Assembly (NCBI RefSeq): GCF_964019385.1
Contig: NC_088654.1
Span: forward strand, 3,116,550-3,180,549
Direction: 5' to 3'
DNA length: 64,000 nt
Source: Sycon ciliatum
Lineage: Eukaryota > Porifera > Calcarea > Leucosolenida > Sycettidae
Under the pieces are notes generated by a model. It worked only from the letters and a program-made list of their open reading frames with translations. It was not told the DNA's origin and did no database searches. Shown in pieces: positions 33,074 to 44,791 of the stretch; position 1 is the stretch's first letter, and each line of letters starts with the position of its first letter. Made by a program: the position numbers and the translations under genes.

Positions 33074-34606
33074 TGGTATTCACAACGCAGACTAGAAGAC
33101 GACAACGAACGTGCTTGCCCAATTTGCCGTGTACATAGTGTGTACTGCCTGTGTGCCGCATAGCGTAGAGATCTACACAAACACAGAATGTCATATGGAA
33201 TGTGTATGATGAGTGCTTGTACACATACCACATTGCTGTACCGTAATAATTATTATAGTCAAATACTCATTTACTCTACATATGCGCTGTATTGCACCTA
33301 CCGGTACCTACCTGCACTTTCAGTGCGCGCGCCATACCAATTTAGTGTCCACTGGTACAAAGATGGAGGGTCTTGTAGAATTTCCCATAATTGCTGATTT
33401 CAAATTGAATTCCAATGATCTGGGGGATGAATACGGATTAGGACGCGTTCGATTACCTACTAGTGTAGTATCCCTGCCCGACCAATACGGAAGTAGTACG
33501 GAACTAATACGGAGCTTTGCCTGATGTATATTTAGTGTATCTCCGTATGTAAGCGTACGGCGTCTGCTGCATAAAAGCGGCTGCGCATTTCTGTTTTGAT
33601 GAAGATGAGATTTTGATAATAACGAGCTATTCAACCTCCAGGTGTGCACCGGAGAGAAAGTCAGTTATTTTGCCGCTTCTTCTTTCACTAATATTTATAT
33701 CTCAGGTGTGTACCTGAAAGAAGTAGAATAAAAGTAATTCTTGTTGATTTCACCGCGCCTACCACTCGGCTACCCATTACACTAGTACAGATATGTCTTG
33801 GTCAGAAAGTACAGATGTCTTACTCTCCTGCATGAATTTGTGCATTATTTTGGTGTACGCTTTCTTGACCCCACGCTTGTACGTTGCATGTCATGGAACG
33901 AGTTTATTGACAAAGTCTATCGCTTGAAACGATAAAGTATGGGTTCGAGTGTGATCAAATGTACCCATGGTGCTCATAAACTGTGTGCAGTGCTCTCTTC
34001 ACCAACAGAACACTACCATACTTTGCAGATCTTGTACCAATCCAAGGGAAAATGACAAAGACAAAATAATGTGTTTGAGTCATGCGTGAAAACTTGTGAT
34101 AACTACTAGCACTATAGTACAACGTTGTTCGTGCTATGCCTGACAACAATAAGTTACACACAAAACATTATGCGCATCGATCCTCACAAGATAAGTCAAG
34201 ACATACTCGGAGCAAAGAGACATTTGTTTGTGTCATGCATGAAACTTGTGATAACTACCAGTACAATGTCTTTCTTGTGCGACGCCTACTGTATATGTAG
34301 TGCGCCTGACAACAATAAATTTCCCCCAAAAAATAAGTGTATCATGCTGATACGCGATCCTGACAAAACAAGTCAAGGCAAACTAATTGAGGCTTACCTA
34401 TGTCAGACTCTTCTGTCACTGGTATTGGCGGCTTCTGCATGTCGAGATAACCTCGAAGAGCAGTGGTGGGCACAGCCTAATGAAAGGATACGATCTCGTA
34501 ATCTGCGAGGTCCGCTACGCAAGAAACCTTGGGCCGTCTTGTCGACAGCGACGGCAGCATCCTGCCAGCAAAATCATTCCCGCGGGCTGGGCATGGCTAT
34601 ACACTT

Positions 34607-34820
34607 TGTCCACGCTCGCACCAGTCGGAGTCCCAAACGAATCGAGATTCTGGTGGCCAAGCTACTCGTCTTCTGTCGGACGCAGCTGCTGAAGTATCTT
34701 CTTCCTCAACATTTGTCCACGCTCGCACCAGTCGGAGTCCCAAACGAATCGAGATTCTGGTGGCCAAGCTACTCGTCTTCTATCGGACGCAGCTGCTGAA
34801 GTATCTTCTTCCTCAACATT
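34607..34820. repeat. 107-bp perfect-looking tandem duplication
   Basis: GTCCACGCTCGCACCAGTCG to CTTCCTCAACATTT occurs twice, at about 34607-34713 and 34714-34820, with almost no differences. It falls inside the minus-strand frame described next. Confidence 0.9.
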
Positions 34821-34964
34821 TGTTACACGCGATGGCAGCTCCTCAGCAGAGTATCTGAGCTCCCTGCCCCAACCATACGCGGCGGTGGGCTGTTGGTCGT
34901 CTTCACTGGCCTCAGCATCGCTGCCTTCATTGCTGGGGACAGAGGATTGTTCGGAATCGCCCAT
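34662..34964 (-). CDS. Acidic N-terminal frame of a second Kolobok-element gene
   Basis: ATG at 34964 gives MGDSEQSSVPSNEGSDAEAS, an acidic low-complexity start, then AAYGWGRELRYSAEELPSR and RFVWDSDWCERGQ; it ends at 34662. The 107-bp duplication repeats its last part. Some invertebrate proteins with a P2X7-C-like Cys domain start similarly (acidic region, then W-C-x-C-G), and such a gene can accompany Kolobok elements. The diagnostic second Cys is not present, so this is a weak inference. Confidence 0.35.
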   Translation of the reverse strand: MGDSEQSSVPSNEGSDAEASEDDQQPTAAYGWGRELRYSAEELPSRVTNVEEEDTSAAASDRRRVAWPPESRFVWDSDWCERGQMLRKKILQQLRPTEDE

Positions 34965-35223
34965 CTTCCCTTGAAATACCAACTAAAATTAGTGCTTGTA
35001 GATTGGCGAAGAGAAACGACTATGCCGCAATGACGTAGGCAGCCCGTGATGACGTAGCCAAATGGCCGCATGACGTCTGGGCGCGGCCCCCGTTTTTGCA
35101 ATTTCAAAGTGAAATATCTCAAGAACGCTTCGTCGTAGAGGCTTCGGACCAAGACCATTCGACTCAGCGCCCGAAACTCTACAGGCTATCAAAGTTTCAT
35201 TTTTTCGTGGAGTTCACCTTTAA

Positions 35224-36111
35224 CATTTCGAACACGGTCAACACTACGCTTCCCCTGATAACTCGTCGAATGGCTAGCACAACTGATTCAAATTTTAGGA
35301 AGAGAAGATTTCGTGTCCCTTCTTGAAAATCTCAATAGCTGCTGCATGTCGTGTCATACTACATGTTGTGTCTTACTTATCGTACAAGATTTTACAGCTC
35401 ACCCCGGCCGTCCCAACAGACCCCTACGTCCCATACCGTCAGCGTTACGTCGAATGTGAACTAGGCTTAAAGTTTCCTTATTCTCGAAGTGACCTATGTG
35501 AACCGAGCGGGATATATCGCTGAATATATCCCGCTTAGAACGGCCGCTGATTGGCAAATGGTGTTATATTTGAGACGAGTTCTATAACACTCAACTTCAT
35601 ATCACAAATGCTGGCGCACTTACATGAGGAAGGGACGGATCCATACACGTGCACACATCAAATACTTTGCCAACAGCCAGTTAGCGATGATTACAAATAT
35701 ACAGTGCAGCAACCCTGGACAGCAAGAGAGAATGTACACACCAGAGAGCCTGAAAATGAAGTTATACTCTGATGAACGATTCGCATACAAGAATATTGGT
35801 GTCCAAAGTGAGAACAAGTCTAGATCACTCAATTAGACAGAACAATCCTGAGTGTACACTTACACGAGAAAAGGACGAATCCATAGACGTGCATACAATG
35901 CGTACATGTCATGTTGAATACGCAGCCAGCATCAAGGCGGCGGGAACTACAATTGCATGCATACAGTGCAGCAGCCCTAGGCAACATCTCATTAAATGTA
36001 GAAGATATGACGGGCAGATGATTACGGTTATAGACCAGATGTCATTTTATGGTGCATGCCATTACAAGAACCAGCATTTTTATGGAACGGATGGTACCAA
36101 TACGGCGAAAT
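35224..36111. other. No gene recognised; hairpin and partial duplication
   Basis: 35507-35535 is a hairpin (GCGGGATATAT / ATATATCCCGC) next to CCAATCAGCGGCC (minus strand, 35541-35553). A block at about 35617-35735 is repeated, diverged, at about 35859-35985 (TACA.GA....GACG.ATCCATA; CATACAGTGCAGCA). Confidence 0.45.
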
Positions 36112-36790
36112 GTCTACGGATTCAAGATAAATCACAGCAGACTTAGGCAAGAACATGGTATAACTGAGCAATGGACTGGCACATTCAAGACTGATTCATA
36201 CTTCATTTCATGAACGCAATGCGCACAGGCGAAGGTCGCACGATGAACCAAACAAGTAACTCAACTCAAGATCAAGTCATCTTTCTCGCCGCAAACGGCC
36301 GTTGTGACGTGTTTCCCTTACGCAAAGCGAAGTGTGAATGAGGCTTTACTCTACATATCTAAAACTGTAAACCAGTGAAGACTACAGCTTAGAAGACGGC
36401 ATTATAATGTTGTGCATTGTACTTGCCAAATATGTGTGATACTCTATGTAACATACATGTAGATAGGGCCAAGCAAGCACAGCAAGTTCCGAATTTTAGG
36501 TATTTGGAGGTCGTGAACAGATCAGATTTGTCTTGTAAGTGACAGGTATTGCTTACCTCTATATGTTGCCGCCTTCGTGCTGGCCGAAAACGCTGCGTGC
36601 TCTGGCGATAATTCGGCTTGAAATTAGGTGCATAAAAATGCCAATTTCAGCTTCGTTCACAACATTTTCGATATACGTCTCCGCTACGAAACTTCACTAA
36701 AAATATATCTGCCGAAAGAGTGTCTCGTCAAGAACACATGGTGTGAAATAAAACGAGGTGGTGCAAAGTAAAACGACGTAGGCCATGTAA
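36112..36790. repeat. About 680-bp dispersed repeat, uninterrupted copy
   Basis: 36112-36541 matches 52671-53098 and 36544-36790 matches 55684-55930, in the same order and orientation with high identity. Here the two halves are contiguous, so it is the empty-site form of the copy interrupted by the 53102-55682 element. Contains a GTGTGAATGAGGC word. No coding capacity recognised. Confidence 0.85.
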
Positions 36791-36937
36791 AACGGCTTCC
36801 ATCTCTCAGAACCAATTTAGGACAGTTCTCAAATTTGAGAACATTTTTTCGCTTTCGCGGAAAAAATCAGTCAAGAATCTGCTATATCGGGATTAGTGGG
36901 AGAGGTCCTTTTTTTGCGCGTCTGGGGAAGGACTGCG

Positions 36938-36981
36938 TAGCATGATTCTATCGAGCCTCATCAGCAGGTTACGAAAGCCAT
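36938..36981. repeat. Second copy of the GATTCTATCGAGCC repeat
   Basis: See 30127-30171. Followed directly by (TA)n at about 36981-37006, the tail of RT copy 2. Confidence 0.75.
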
Positions 36982-39356
36982 TATATATATATATATATAT
37001 ATATATTTGAGGATTTCCCAAAGACGTAGTCTAAATTGAAGGGAGTTCCATTATAATGGGAGGCTGTAGGGTTGAGATAGCAGACAGTGGAGGGCTAATA
37101 ATTCGTAATGAACAGCCTAGCAAGAGAAATACAATTATGCTGAATGTTCCAGAATGGTCCTTTAATCAATGATACCTATAGTCTCGGGGTATGCCTTGAA
37201 ATACGAAATGTACCGAAACAGAAACACAAAAATTAATAAGAATAAGCGCAACGCACAAAGAAGGAGGACAGAGGCATGTCAGTGCGGAGTGGCATTGTGT
37301 TTGGTGTCAGAGAAGTGCGTGCAAATGTGACTGTGAAACAGGGACTGCGAGGCTGTGGCTCTCAGGTCTGCGGGCAAGGCATTCCAGACAGTAGCGGTGC
37401 GGAAGAGAAATGACCTCCCGGCGTGTTTCCCAACCCGTGGCAGAGTGAATGCGAGTTGGCGGCGGCGACTACGCGTGGGGCAGTATCCCGCTGCTTCAAA
37501 AAGTTCTGGTTGGGTGGTGACCAAATGGAAGAATTCCATCAGGCAGGCGATCTTCCTGCGCCAGGATAGACTTGGCCACCCCAGCTGTTTAAACAATGAT
37601 GACTTGGGCTCGTCTGATGGGCAAGGGCATCTCTCAAGCCGCATGACTGTGCGAGCTACTCTGGCTTGCAGCCGTTCAAGGGTGAGCCGCTGTGCAGCAG
37701 AGAGAGAGGACTCCCATACTGGGGCGGCGTATTCTGCTGTGGGGCGGACATACGTAAGGTACAGCTTCCTGACGATGTCTCCTGTTAAACGGTCAGCCAT
37801 ATGGCACATGAAGAACGCAGCGCTGTCTAAACTTGCTTATTGTCTGTTAAATATGCTCCTGGAAGCTAAGTGTTTCACTCAACAACACTCCCAGGTGACG
37901 GTGACTGGTTGACGGCTGGATACCGCGGATGGTCTCTGCAGCTCCTTCCTCAGCGAATGAGATAACAACGGTTTTCGATGGGTTGAATGTTCCGCCTACT
38001 CGGTCGGCCCAGGCAAATGTGTCCTGCAGGGCAGTCTCCATTGGGCTGGTACCTTTGGTTCGTGCTTGGCCGACGGCGGTGTCATCCGCGAACAGGTAAA
38101 CATCAGCGTGCTGGTTGCGTTTCGAGGCTCTGGGTAGGCTGTTGATATGAACCAGGAAAAGCAATGGCCCGAGGTGGGAACCCTGGGGTACTCCAGACTT
38201 GACGGGAAGTGGGGAGGACAGACGGTGTTGGACGCGGACGCTGAATGTACGCGTATCGAAGGCCTTCGCAAAATCGAGAAATGCAGCATCGTAAGGGATG
38301 CGTTTATCCATGGTCGATGCGATCTTAGTAGTGAGCTGTATCAGCTGGTCAACTGTGGAGCGATCACGGACAAAGCCGAACTGTTCCGGGACAATGATGT
38401 TGTTGACCTCGAAATAGTGACCGAATTTGGTGGCGACAATCTTGTCTAGTGCTTTCGCAATAGCTGGGAGTAGGGTTATAGGGCGGTAGTTGGAGGGATC
38501 ACACGGGTTACCTTTATTTTTAAATATGGGGATTACTGTTCTCAGCTTCCAGGCACTAGGAAACTCACCTAAGGTGAGGCTAGCGTTAAACAGGTTGGTA
38601 ACAGAGGACGTTATACAAGGTGCGATCTCTCGGAGGATCCTGTTGGAGATGTTCCCGCCTGTTGCCTTATGCTGCGGGAGCCTTCGGAGCACCCGGTACA
38701 CTGAGGATTCGGCCAAGACTGGCAGAGAGAATAATTCATTCGGACAGTCGTCGGCTGGTGCTGGTATTGGACCTGTACCGTGAGCAGGAGTGCACTGGCG
38801 CTCAAATACCTTCGCGAGCATTTCTGCTTTCTCTGGTTCGCTCTGTGCCGTGTAGCCCTCACACGTTAGGTCAGGAACTTTATCTTTCTTACAGGAGATG
38901 TCGGCAAGTGTCTTGGCTTTCTTCCACCAAAGGTGGGCATCTTGCTCATCGTGAATATTCTCACTGAGGCGCTTGAAGTACAGGGTCTTGGCATTTCTTA
39001 ACTGGTTCTGATATGCATTCCTCTGGGCCTTGTAGGTTAACCAGTATGCTACTGTTTGGTGGCGCTTGGCGGCACGGAAAAGGCGCTGCTTCTGGCGATG
39101 AAGGTGATGCAGATGCGGGGTGAACCAAGGCTTGGTTTGCTGTCTTCGAGATGAAACTCGTCTGTACACTAAGCAGCTGGCAATGGCTTGTGTGATGCAT
39201 GACTCCCATGCCCACCACGCACTCTCGATGGTGGAAGCACCGAGCATACACTCCCGGTGTGGAAGAGATGAAAGTTTCTGTCGTAGAGATTGAAAGTCAG
39301 TGTTCGCGTAGTCTGGTACAAAGCGGGGCGGCGGGTGCTTTGGGGTGTGCTTTCCT
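36982..39356 (-). mobile_element. CR1/Jockey-like non-LTR retrotransposon, copy 2
   Basis: Same family, orientation and 5' limit as copy 1 (1746-4206). The tail is (AT)n instead of (AAT)n. Outside the shared 5' base (39356) the sequence differs from copy 1 and has no snap-back. Confidence 0.85.
37279..39356 (-). pseudogene. Reverse transcriptase ORF, copy 2 (frameshifted, internal deletion)
   Basis: The frame from 39356 (internal Met 39247) runs 466 residues from that Met to about 37850 and then changes frame; the C-terminal 176 codons are in another frame (37809-37279). Copy 2 has CACATGAAG where copy 1 has CACAGAAG (about 37806), a one-base gain. An in-frame 84-base deletion at about 38255 removes 28 residues between FAKAFD and TRTF, including the KVPHDVLL motif of the RT palm. 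SGVPQGSHLGPLL and YLFADDT remain. It is inactive. Confidence 0.9.
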
Positions 39357-39375
39357 GAGAGATATTTAAGAGAGC

Positions 39376-39597
39376 ATGTCTGAGAATACCAAAGTATGTG
39401 TGCAAGTGGATCTCTCCGATTTCGCTCAAAATTTGCAGGTAGGTTCCCTTTGGGGTGTGGATCGATTATGCAAAGCCCTTGAAAAAGTTTCTGAAGGGAA
39501 CCTTGAAATTTGCATACCCCTCAAAAATGGCCGAAATATCACATTATTTATGGGTCTAGAAACGAGTCACGCCACAGCGTATACGAACAAGCTATGA
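39376..39597 (+). CDS. Uncharacterised small ORF
   Basis: A 73-codon plus frame from a true ATG (MSENTKVCVQVDLSDFAQN, then ALEKVSEGNLEICIPLKNG), 20 bases from the 5' limit of RT copy 2. It looks protein-like, with alternating hydrophobic residues, and could be a first exon; nearby plus frames at 39510-39701 are separate. No family recognised. Confidence 0.25.
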   Translation: MSENTKVCVQVDLSDFAQNLQVGSLWGVDRLCKALEKVSEGNLEICIPLKNGRNITLFMGLETSHATAYTNKL

Positions 39598-39599
39598 AC

Positions 39600-41375
39600 A
39601 AAACTCCATCAAGCCAACATTGCCTCACCTTAGAAGAGTTCCTGGAGCAGTACCGCTTAGCCACGCCAGCATCCCAGAAGACGAGGTCCATCACCCCCTG
39701 ACGCCACAAATGATCGTCTTGAAAATAGCCAATTTACAAGCGCTGGCAAAACAGCCAGCTACGTCCTCAATTGGCCAGAACTATACACCGGCAGATAGTA
39801 GAACACCTCTTCTAGCGCTGAGGACATGTCCCCCATCTTCCTTTTGGGGTTTTCTTGAAATAAACTTTATTGAATTTTTCCAATCGACCATGCTGAAATA
39901 CGGCCAAAGTCACACCTGCGCAGGAAAGCACGCTACTCCGCGACGTCTCCTCAGCAATTTCTACTCCAACACTACTCCCAAGGCCGCAGAACAAAGTGTA
40001 GTGTTGACTCTGACAAGGAAAAGCAGCGGTGATCACTTGTCACTCCAAACGACAAGCTTCTCCTTGCGCCACCAATAATGTTTTGTGCGACTGTTGATGC
40101 AAAAGTGACTGAAGGCCTGAGCGCAGTTTTTGAATTTTATTGCAAGATGCACGGTGAGATCGCGTGCTCTGTGACGTAGGATGACGCTTCCTGCATCACG
40201 TTACGCGGCCATCGATCGCGAATGTGCCTGGAACGCTACTCGGAACAGACCATGATGGCAGAGGTAAGATGAGCTTCATTTCCTGCTTGAACTGCTGAGA
40301 ACCCCCACAAACTGTCCTAGGAGTGTTGCAATGGCAGCAAGCCGTTGAAATATGCCCCGTACAGCATGGAGAGTTATTCGTCTTTCACACTTACCTCCTG
40401 GAATCCCGAACATAGTCCAACAGTAAAAGTCCCTTGTTTTCGATGCTCGACAAAAGCGACTAGCTAGCTCGGTCCCTTTGTGTTGACTGGCACGCGAGCA
40501 GCACTGGCTGCACGCACTTGTCGCGTGAACTGCATGAGAGATTTCTTACGTCATAAAGAATGTGATTTCATCATCATTTCACTGGTCTTCGACCTACATG
40601 GTCAGGGAAAGTCCCGGTTCGTAGGCCTACAACCCGGTCAGCGTGTTCTTGAGGCTTGTGGCTCAATGTAGCTGAACCATCGGACCTTATTTGTCAGCTT
40701 GGATCACGTGATCCATCCAGCTGCCGCGTGCGGCAAACAGCCCAAGTAGCGCTAACTCTGGCCTACGAGCGTTTGCTGCGACTAGCGCGCTAGCGCTCAC
40801 AAACGCGCTAGCCAGACTTTGACTTTGATGGCTTTCAGCTTCTATTTTTTGAAAAGTAGCGCGCTCAGACCAGCTCGCTCACTCTTTTCCTCTTCCATTT
40901 TTTAGGGCAATTGTTTTGTTTGATAGACGAAGCTTAGAGGGTCTCTTTGGGTTTGCAACCCTTACCCTCCTGGAAAAAATCATAGTTGCTAGACTGCGAC
41001 ACTTCAGACCAGGTACTATTAGAGCCGCTAATGGACGACGAGCTATTTTCCGCTATCCGGAGCTCAAGCATTTGAGCCGCTAAATGGACGAGACTCCTGG
41101 GGTAAAGGATGCAGAGAATGAGGAGAAAACACTCGTATGGAGCAGGGAGTAGGTATTGTACTACTTCCTGGTATGGAGCACTGAGAAGCGGTAAGTCTTA
41201 GGGCAATTCTTAGCCAGTAATTACTTTCTCGCCATAATTATGTTCTCGTTTTCGTGTCTTCTGTAATGCCAGTACACCAGCAGTACGACTACACTGTAGG
41301 CGAGAGTCCATAAGCCAGAGTGTGCAGCTCTCCATCTATGCAGCATAAACAAATTCATGACAAATGTCCTTTGCC
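39600..41375. other. No gene recognised
   Basis: AATAAA occurs at about 39859. A short self-complementary CGCTAGCGC / GCGCTAG cluster occurs at 40785-40815. No other supported features. Confidence 0.4.
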
Positions 41376-41378
41376 TAA

Positions 41379-41752
41379 GGGCTGGGTTCCACTGCCGCTC
41401 CGCCGCACATCATCCACGGCATGAAACGTCATCATTACGAGCTGGTCCAGCGAGGCCGCGGCTCATCACCAGCTTTCGCTTCGCTGCTTGATACAAAAAA
41501 ATGCAAGCCGCGGTCACGGCTTGCATTGTTTCCCGCACTTAATTGTTTTATTCGGGGGAATTTTAATTCGTTGCACAGGCCAGAACACGAGGATTTTTTT
41601 GGATTTCACGCGCGCGCAGGCAGGCTAAATGTCATCAAAAAACGTCGAGCACGATCGCGGTACCGTGAATGGCGAGTGTCACTGGAACCGCGCCGCTCTG
41701 CTGCATGCAGCCAAGTACCGTGGAGCAGCGGAGCCGCAGTGGAACCCGGCCC
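41379..41752. mobile_element. MITE, TIR GGGCYGGGTTCCACTGC, TSD TAA
   Basis: Ends GGGCTGGGTTCCACTGCCGC and, inverted, GGGCCGGGTTCCACTGCGGC; TAA on both sides (41376-41378, 41753-41755). 374 bp, probably a PIF/Harbinger-type non-autonomous element. Confidence 0.8.
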
Positions 41753-41928
41753 TAACCAAACTTATAGCAATTTGAAAATGTTTGACAATTTTTCATAAAA
41801 AACTTGACAACATTGTTCTTCTGTAGAGTGCCGCTGGCAACTCCATCGATGAACTCCATCAATGAGCGCAGGGATAAAGTTTAGAAACCCTTCGAGCGAG
41901 AACGTGTTTTCAAAAAGGAAGCACAAAA

Positions 41929-42120
41929 ATGCCGCGTAACTTCCCCTCTAGTATGGCCCCATCAAAGCCACTCGCTGACTACTTACCAGTAAAATGGGGT
42001 TGGACGGTTGTCAGATTAGCTGACATGTTTTCTGCCAACACAACCATAAGCAGTTGTCAACTCTCAAGACTAAAAGAGCTTGCGAAGAAAGTGAGAAACC
42101 TTGGCTATGAAAGCACATGA
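41929..42120 (+). CDS. Uncharacterised small ORF
   Basis: 63 codons from ATG in an AAAAATGCC context (MPRNFPSSMAPSKPLADYLP, then CQLSRLKELAKKVRNLGYES). The end resembles an amphipathic helix. It could be an exon; no family recognised. Confidence 0.25.
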   Translation: MPRNFPSSMAPSKPLADYLPVKWGWTVVRLADMFSANTTISSCQLSRLKELAKKVRNLGYEST

Positions 42121-42296
42121 AGCGTCAGAACATAATCGATCAAACTTGAACCTAGATTACCAGTGTCTGCTCCAGAGCCAGGTCAGTGGCCCTGTTTGTG
42201 AGTACTTGGACCTTTTGGAAAAAGAACACTGGGTTACCTGCGACCCGGTTGGAAGTCCTGTCGAGTACTATACTTTTTTATACTTCGAGGGTATAC

Positions 42297-43636
42297 TGTT
42301 GTAACTCGCTTTCTCTTCCTGCTCCCAGTCCCGTGTCATCTCCACACTTGTACAAATGGACGACGATAACTACATTTAGAAGACTGTTTATTGACACGAC
42401 GAAGAAACACAACTAGACATGACGAACTCAAGACGAAGACATCATGAACTCAAGACGAAGACACCTTTTCATACCACAGCAACACGCGCATGCACCAACA
42501 TGACGTACACCCGACGTACACAAAATAACGTACTACAACATAACTCCCTCCCAAGAGTAGAATCGTCCTCGATTCTAATAATAAAACAGAGTAAAAAAGA
42601 GGAAAAGATCACACAAATCACTCAATCATACCACACCAGTCACCCCCATAAATAAAATACCTCTGCCTGCACTGCAGATTACAAAAACTCAGTCCGCCCA
42701 CCCAGAACACCAGCCACGATCGCTGTCACACGTGTAGGAACTGATAACCTCAAAAACTCTAAACTACTTCACTCAACACACCACCTCACGATCACGCAAA
42801 AATTCTAAAATGTGAGAGCACAAATCATAGGAATAACAAAAAGAACAAAATCCACTGGCTCTGTGGGGGCCTCTAGTTATCCTCATAGAAGAGCAAATCA
42901 AAAAACGAACAGAACACACGCGCTGTGCGGGCGCCTCTTTACCCTCGAGGAGAGCAAATAATATAGAACAAAATGTTGGGAGAACAGAAAAATACACAAC
43001 TCACATACTCATCACGTTCACAACAACACACGTACCCTCTCACCAACGAAACTCCTCACGCCGTCTGCCATGTCGTCCGCCATCTCAAGGAGCGCTGCTC
43101 AGCGTCTACATCCTCACACTGCAGCCTTCACCTTCCATCCTTCTTTTTTTTCTGTTTCAGTTTTTCTTCTGGGCACAGTTTTACGTCGTGTCCGGGACCA
43201 CCAATGACGACGACTGCCAAGAGACGGGAGAGACGAATGATGAAGGACGAGGACGACGGACGAACTTCTTCAAGACGGGCAAAACTGTGACGATAGGACG
43301 ACTGGAGATGACATCGGAAACTGGGAGCGAAGGCCACGCAGGACGAATCCAGAAGTTGAGATATACAAATTTCCACTACCGCTGCCACCAATGTTGTAAC
43401 TCGCTTTTCTCTGCCTGCTCCCAGTCCCGTGCCATCTCCACACTTATACAAATGGACGACGATAACTACATTTAGAGGACTGTTTATTGACACGACGAAG
43501 AAACACAACTAGACAAGACGAACTCAAGACGAAGACATCATGAACTCAAGACGAAGACACCTTTTCATACCACAGCAACACGCGCATGCACCAACATGAC
43601 GTACACCCGACGTACACAAAATAACGTACTACAACA
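42297..43636 (-). mobile_element. Small non-autonomous LTR element (TRIM-like)
   Basis: Direct repeats 42297-42540 and 43392-43636 (244/245 bp, about 97% alike) begin TGTTGTA and end TACAACA. ATAC flanks both sides (42293-42296, 43637-43640). Orientation is minus. Next to the right LTR the minus strand reads TTGGTGGCAGCGG, a plausible primer-binding site; next to the left LTR it reads CTTGGGAGGGAGTT, a polypurine tract. The 851-bp interior has no gag or pol motif. Confidence 0.85.
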
Positions 43637-43639
43637 ATA

Positions 43640-44790
43640 CCGCCACTGACAGGCTGCATACGCGTGCAGATGCGTGCGGCCAGAGTGCCCAGTGCAAGTA
43701 CGTTCATACATGTACATGTACAATCATGTACATCAGGAAGTCGAAAGTAAGTTTACGACTCCCTGACCCACAGTAGCCGCACTTGAACGCATCTGTCCCT
43801 GGCCCAGTGTTGCAGGAGTTGTGCCAGTTAGACGTGTACCCGGTTTGTGTTAAATCTTAGAGCAGGTACTGCATACCCTATCATATCTGTGTACATGGGT
43901 ATACAGAGTCAGTGTTGTTGCGTCCCACTCAGCACCCTTCTGGTTCATTTCGGCACCAGCACTCTTTGCGTATGCAGAGCTGAGTAGAGTGCAAGTTCGG
44001 ACCACAAGTACACTGTAGCAGCTAGTTGCGAACCTAACCTGTGCCGTGATGCACGGCACTTGTGTGCATCTACTTTATCCCTGAGTAACCCACCAGGTAT
44101 ATGGTGCACAATAGGGCACAGTAAATAATCAGCATGCATCGCAGTTTTCTGCAACATACATGTATTCCTGAAGTCACTTTACACCTCAGAAGAATTGCGT
44201 CGCTAACTGTTAGTTATTCCCTGGGTCATTATGAATCGTAGAAAACCCGTCATACAATAGGTTCAAGCTAAAGTACCGTATCACCATGGTAATTACCTGG
44301 AAATTCGGTTTTTTTCTACGTTTTTGTTAAACAAGCAGCAATGTGCCACAGAAATTACCATGGTGATAGAGTAGATGACCGTGTGAAGCGGTGTGAGATG
44401 CAGCAAAGGTGAGCCTGTTACTGCGAGTCTATGCCCTAAACAATAAACTTTGCCGTGGGATGATTCTCTTTGGGCTGCACACTCTGGTTAATGTACTCTT
44501 GGTGGCAGCATTCTGGTGCCAAAGATGATATTTTTTCAGAAAAATAAGCACTAGAGAAATGGAGTGGGAGTAACCTGAATTATTCTATTAGCAGAGCTGC
44601 AATGCTTGGGATATGAGATTATTCCCGTAGCTATGCAAAAGACGCTATTCAGTTGTACTTTAGTAGCATCTGGCGCTAGCCAGTATCCACACCGCTGTAA
44701 TTCGGTGCGTGTCACGGTGCCTGGTAGGGTGGTTCACGTGACATGCCATGGTTGGTGCAGTATCCCGTATGTGTCCCGTACCGTAATTCG
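43640..44790. other. No gene recognised; small inverted repeat
   Basis: 44279-44294 and 44355-44370 are an inverted repeat (TATCACCATGGTAATT) around about 60 bases. No supported coding frame. Confidence 0.45.
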
Positions 44791-44791
44791 A

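Larger units (their letters stand above)
31236..35219. mobile_element. Kolobok-like DNA transposon (TTAA target, THAP domain)
   Basis: The TIR AGGGGAACTCCACGAAAAAA begins at 31236; its complement (AGGTGAACTCCACG...) ends at 35219. The inverted arms are alike for about 140 bp. TTAA lies on both sides (31232-31235, 35220-35223). Inside, on the plus strand, are a THAP-type domain and a transposase C-terminal exon with YHSVMPNY...RIRFSILGMIGHAHLAALD and KSYEYVDKLM. The TTAA target, THAP domain and this transposase pattern fit Kolobok. Several lesions make it inactive. A second frame runs on the opposite strand near the right end. Confidence 0.75.

Noticed and set aside
42297..43636. CRISPR-like interpretation of repeated GACGAACTCAAGACGAAGAC words
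   Set aside because: They are simple internal repeats of LTRs in a eukaryotic element; no regular spacer-repeat array.
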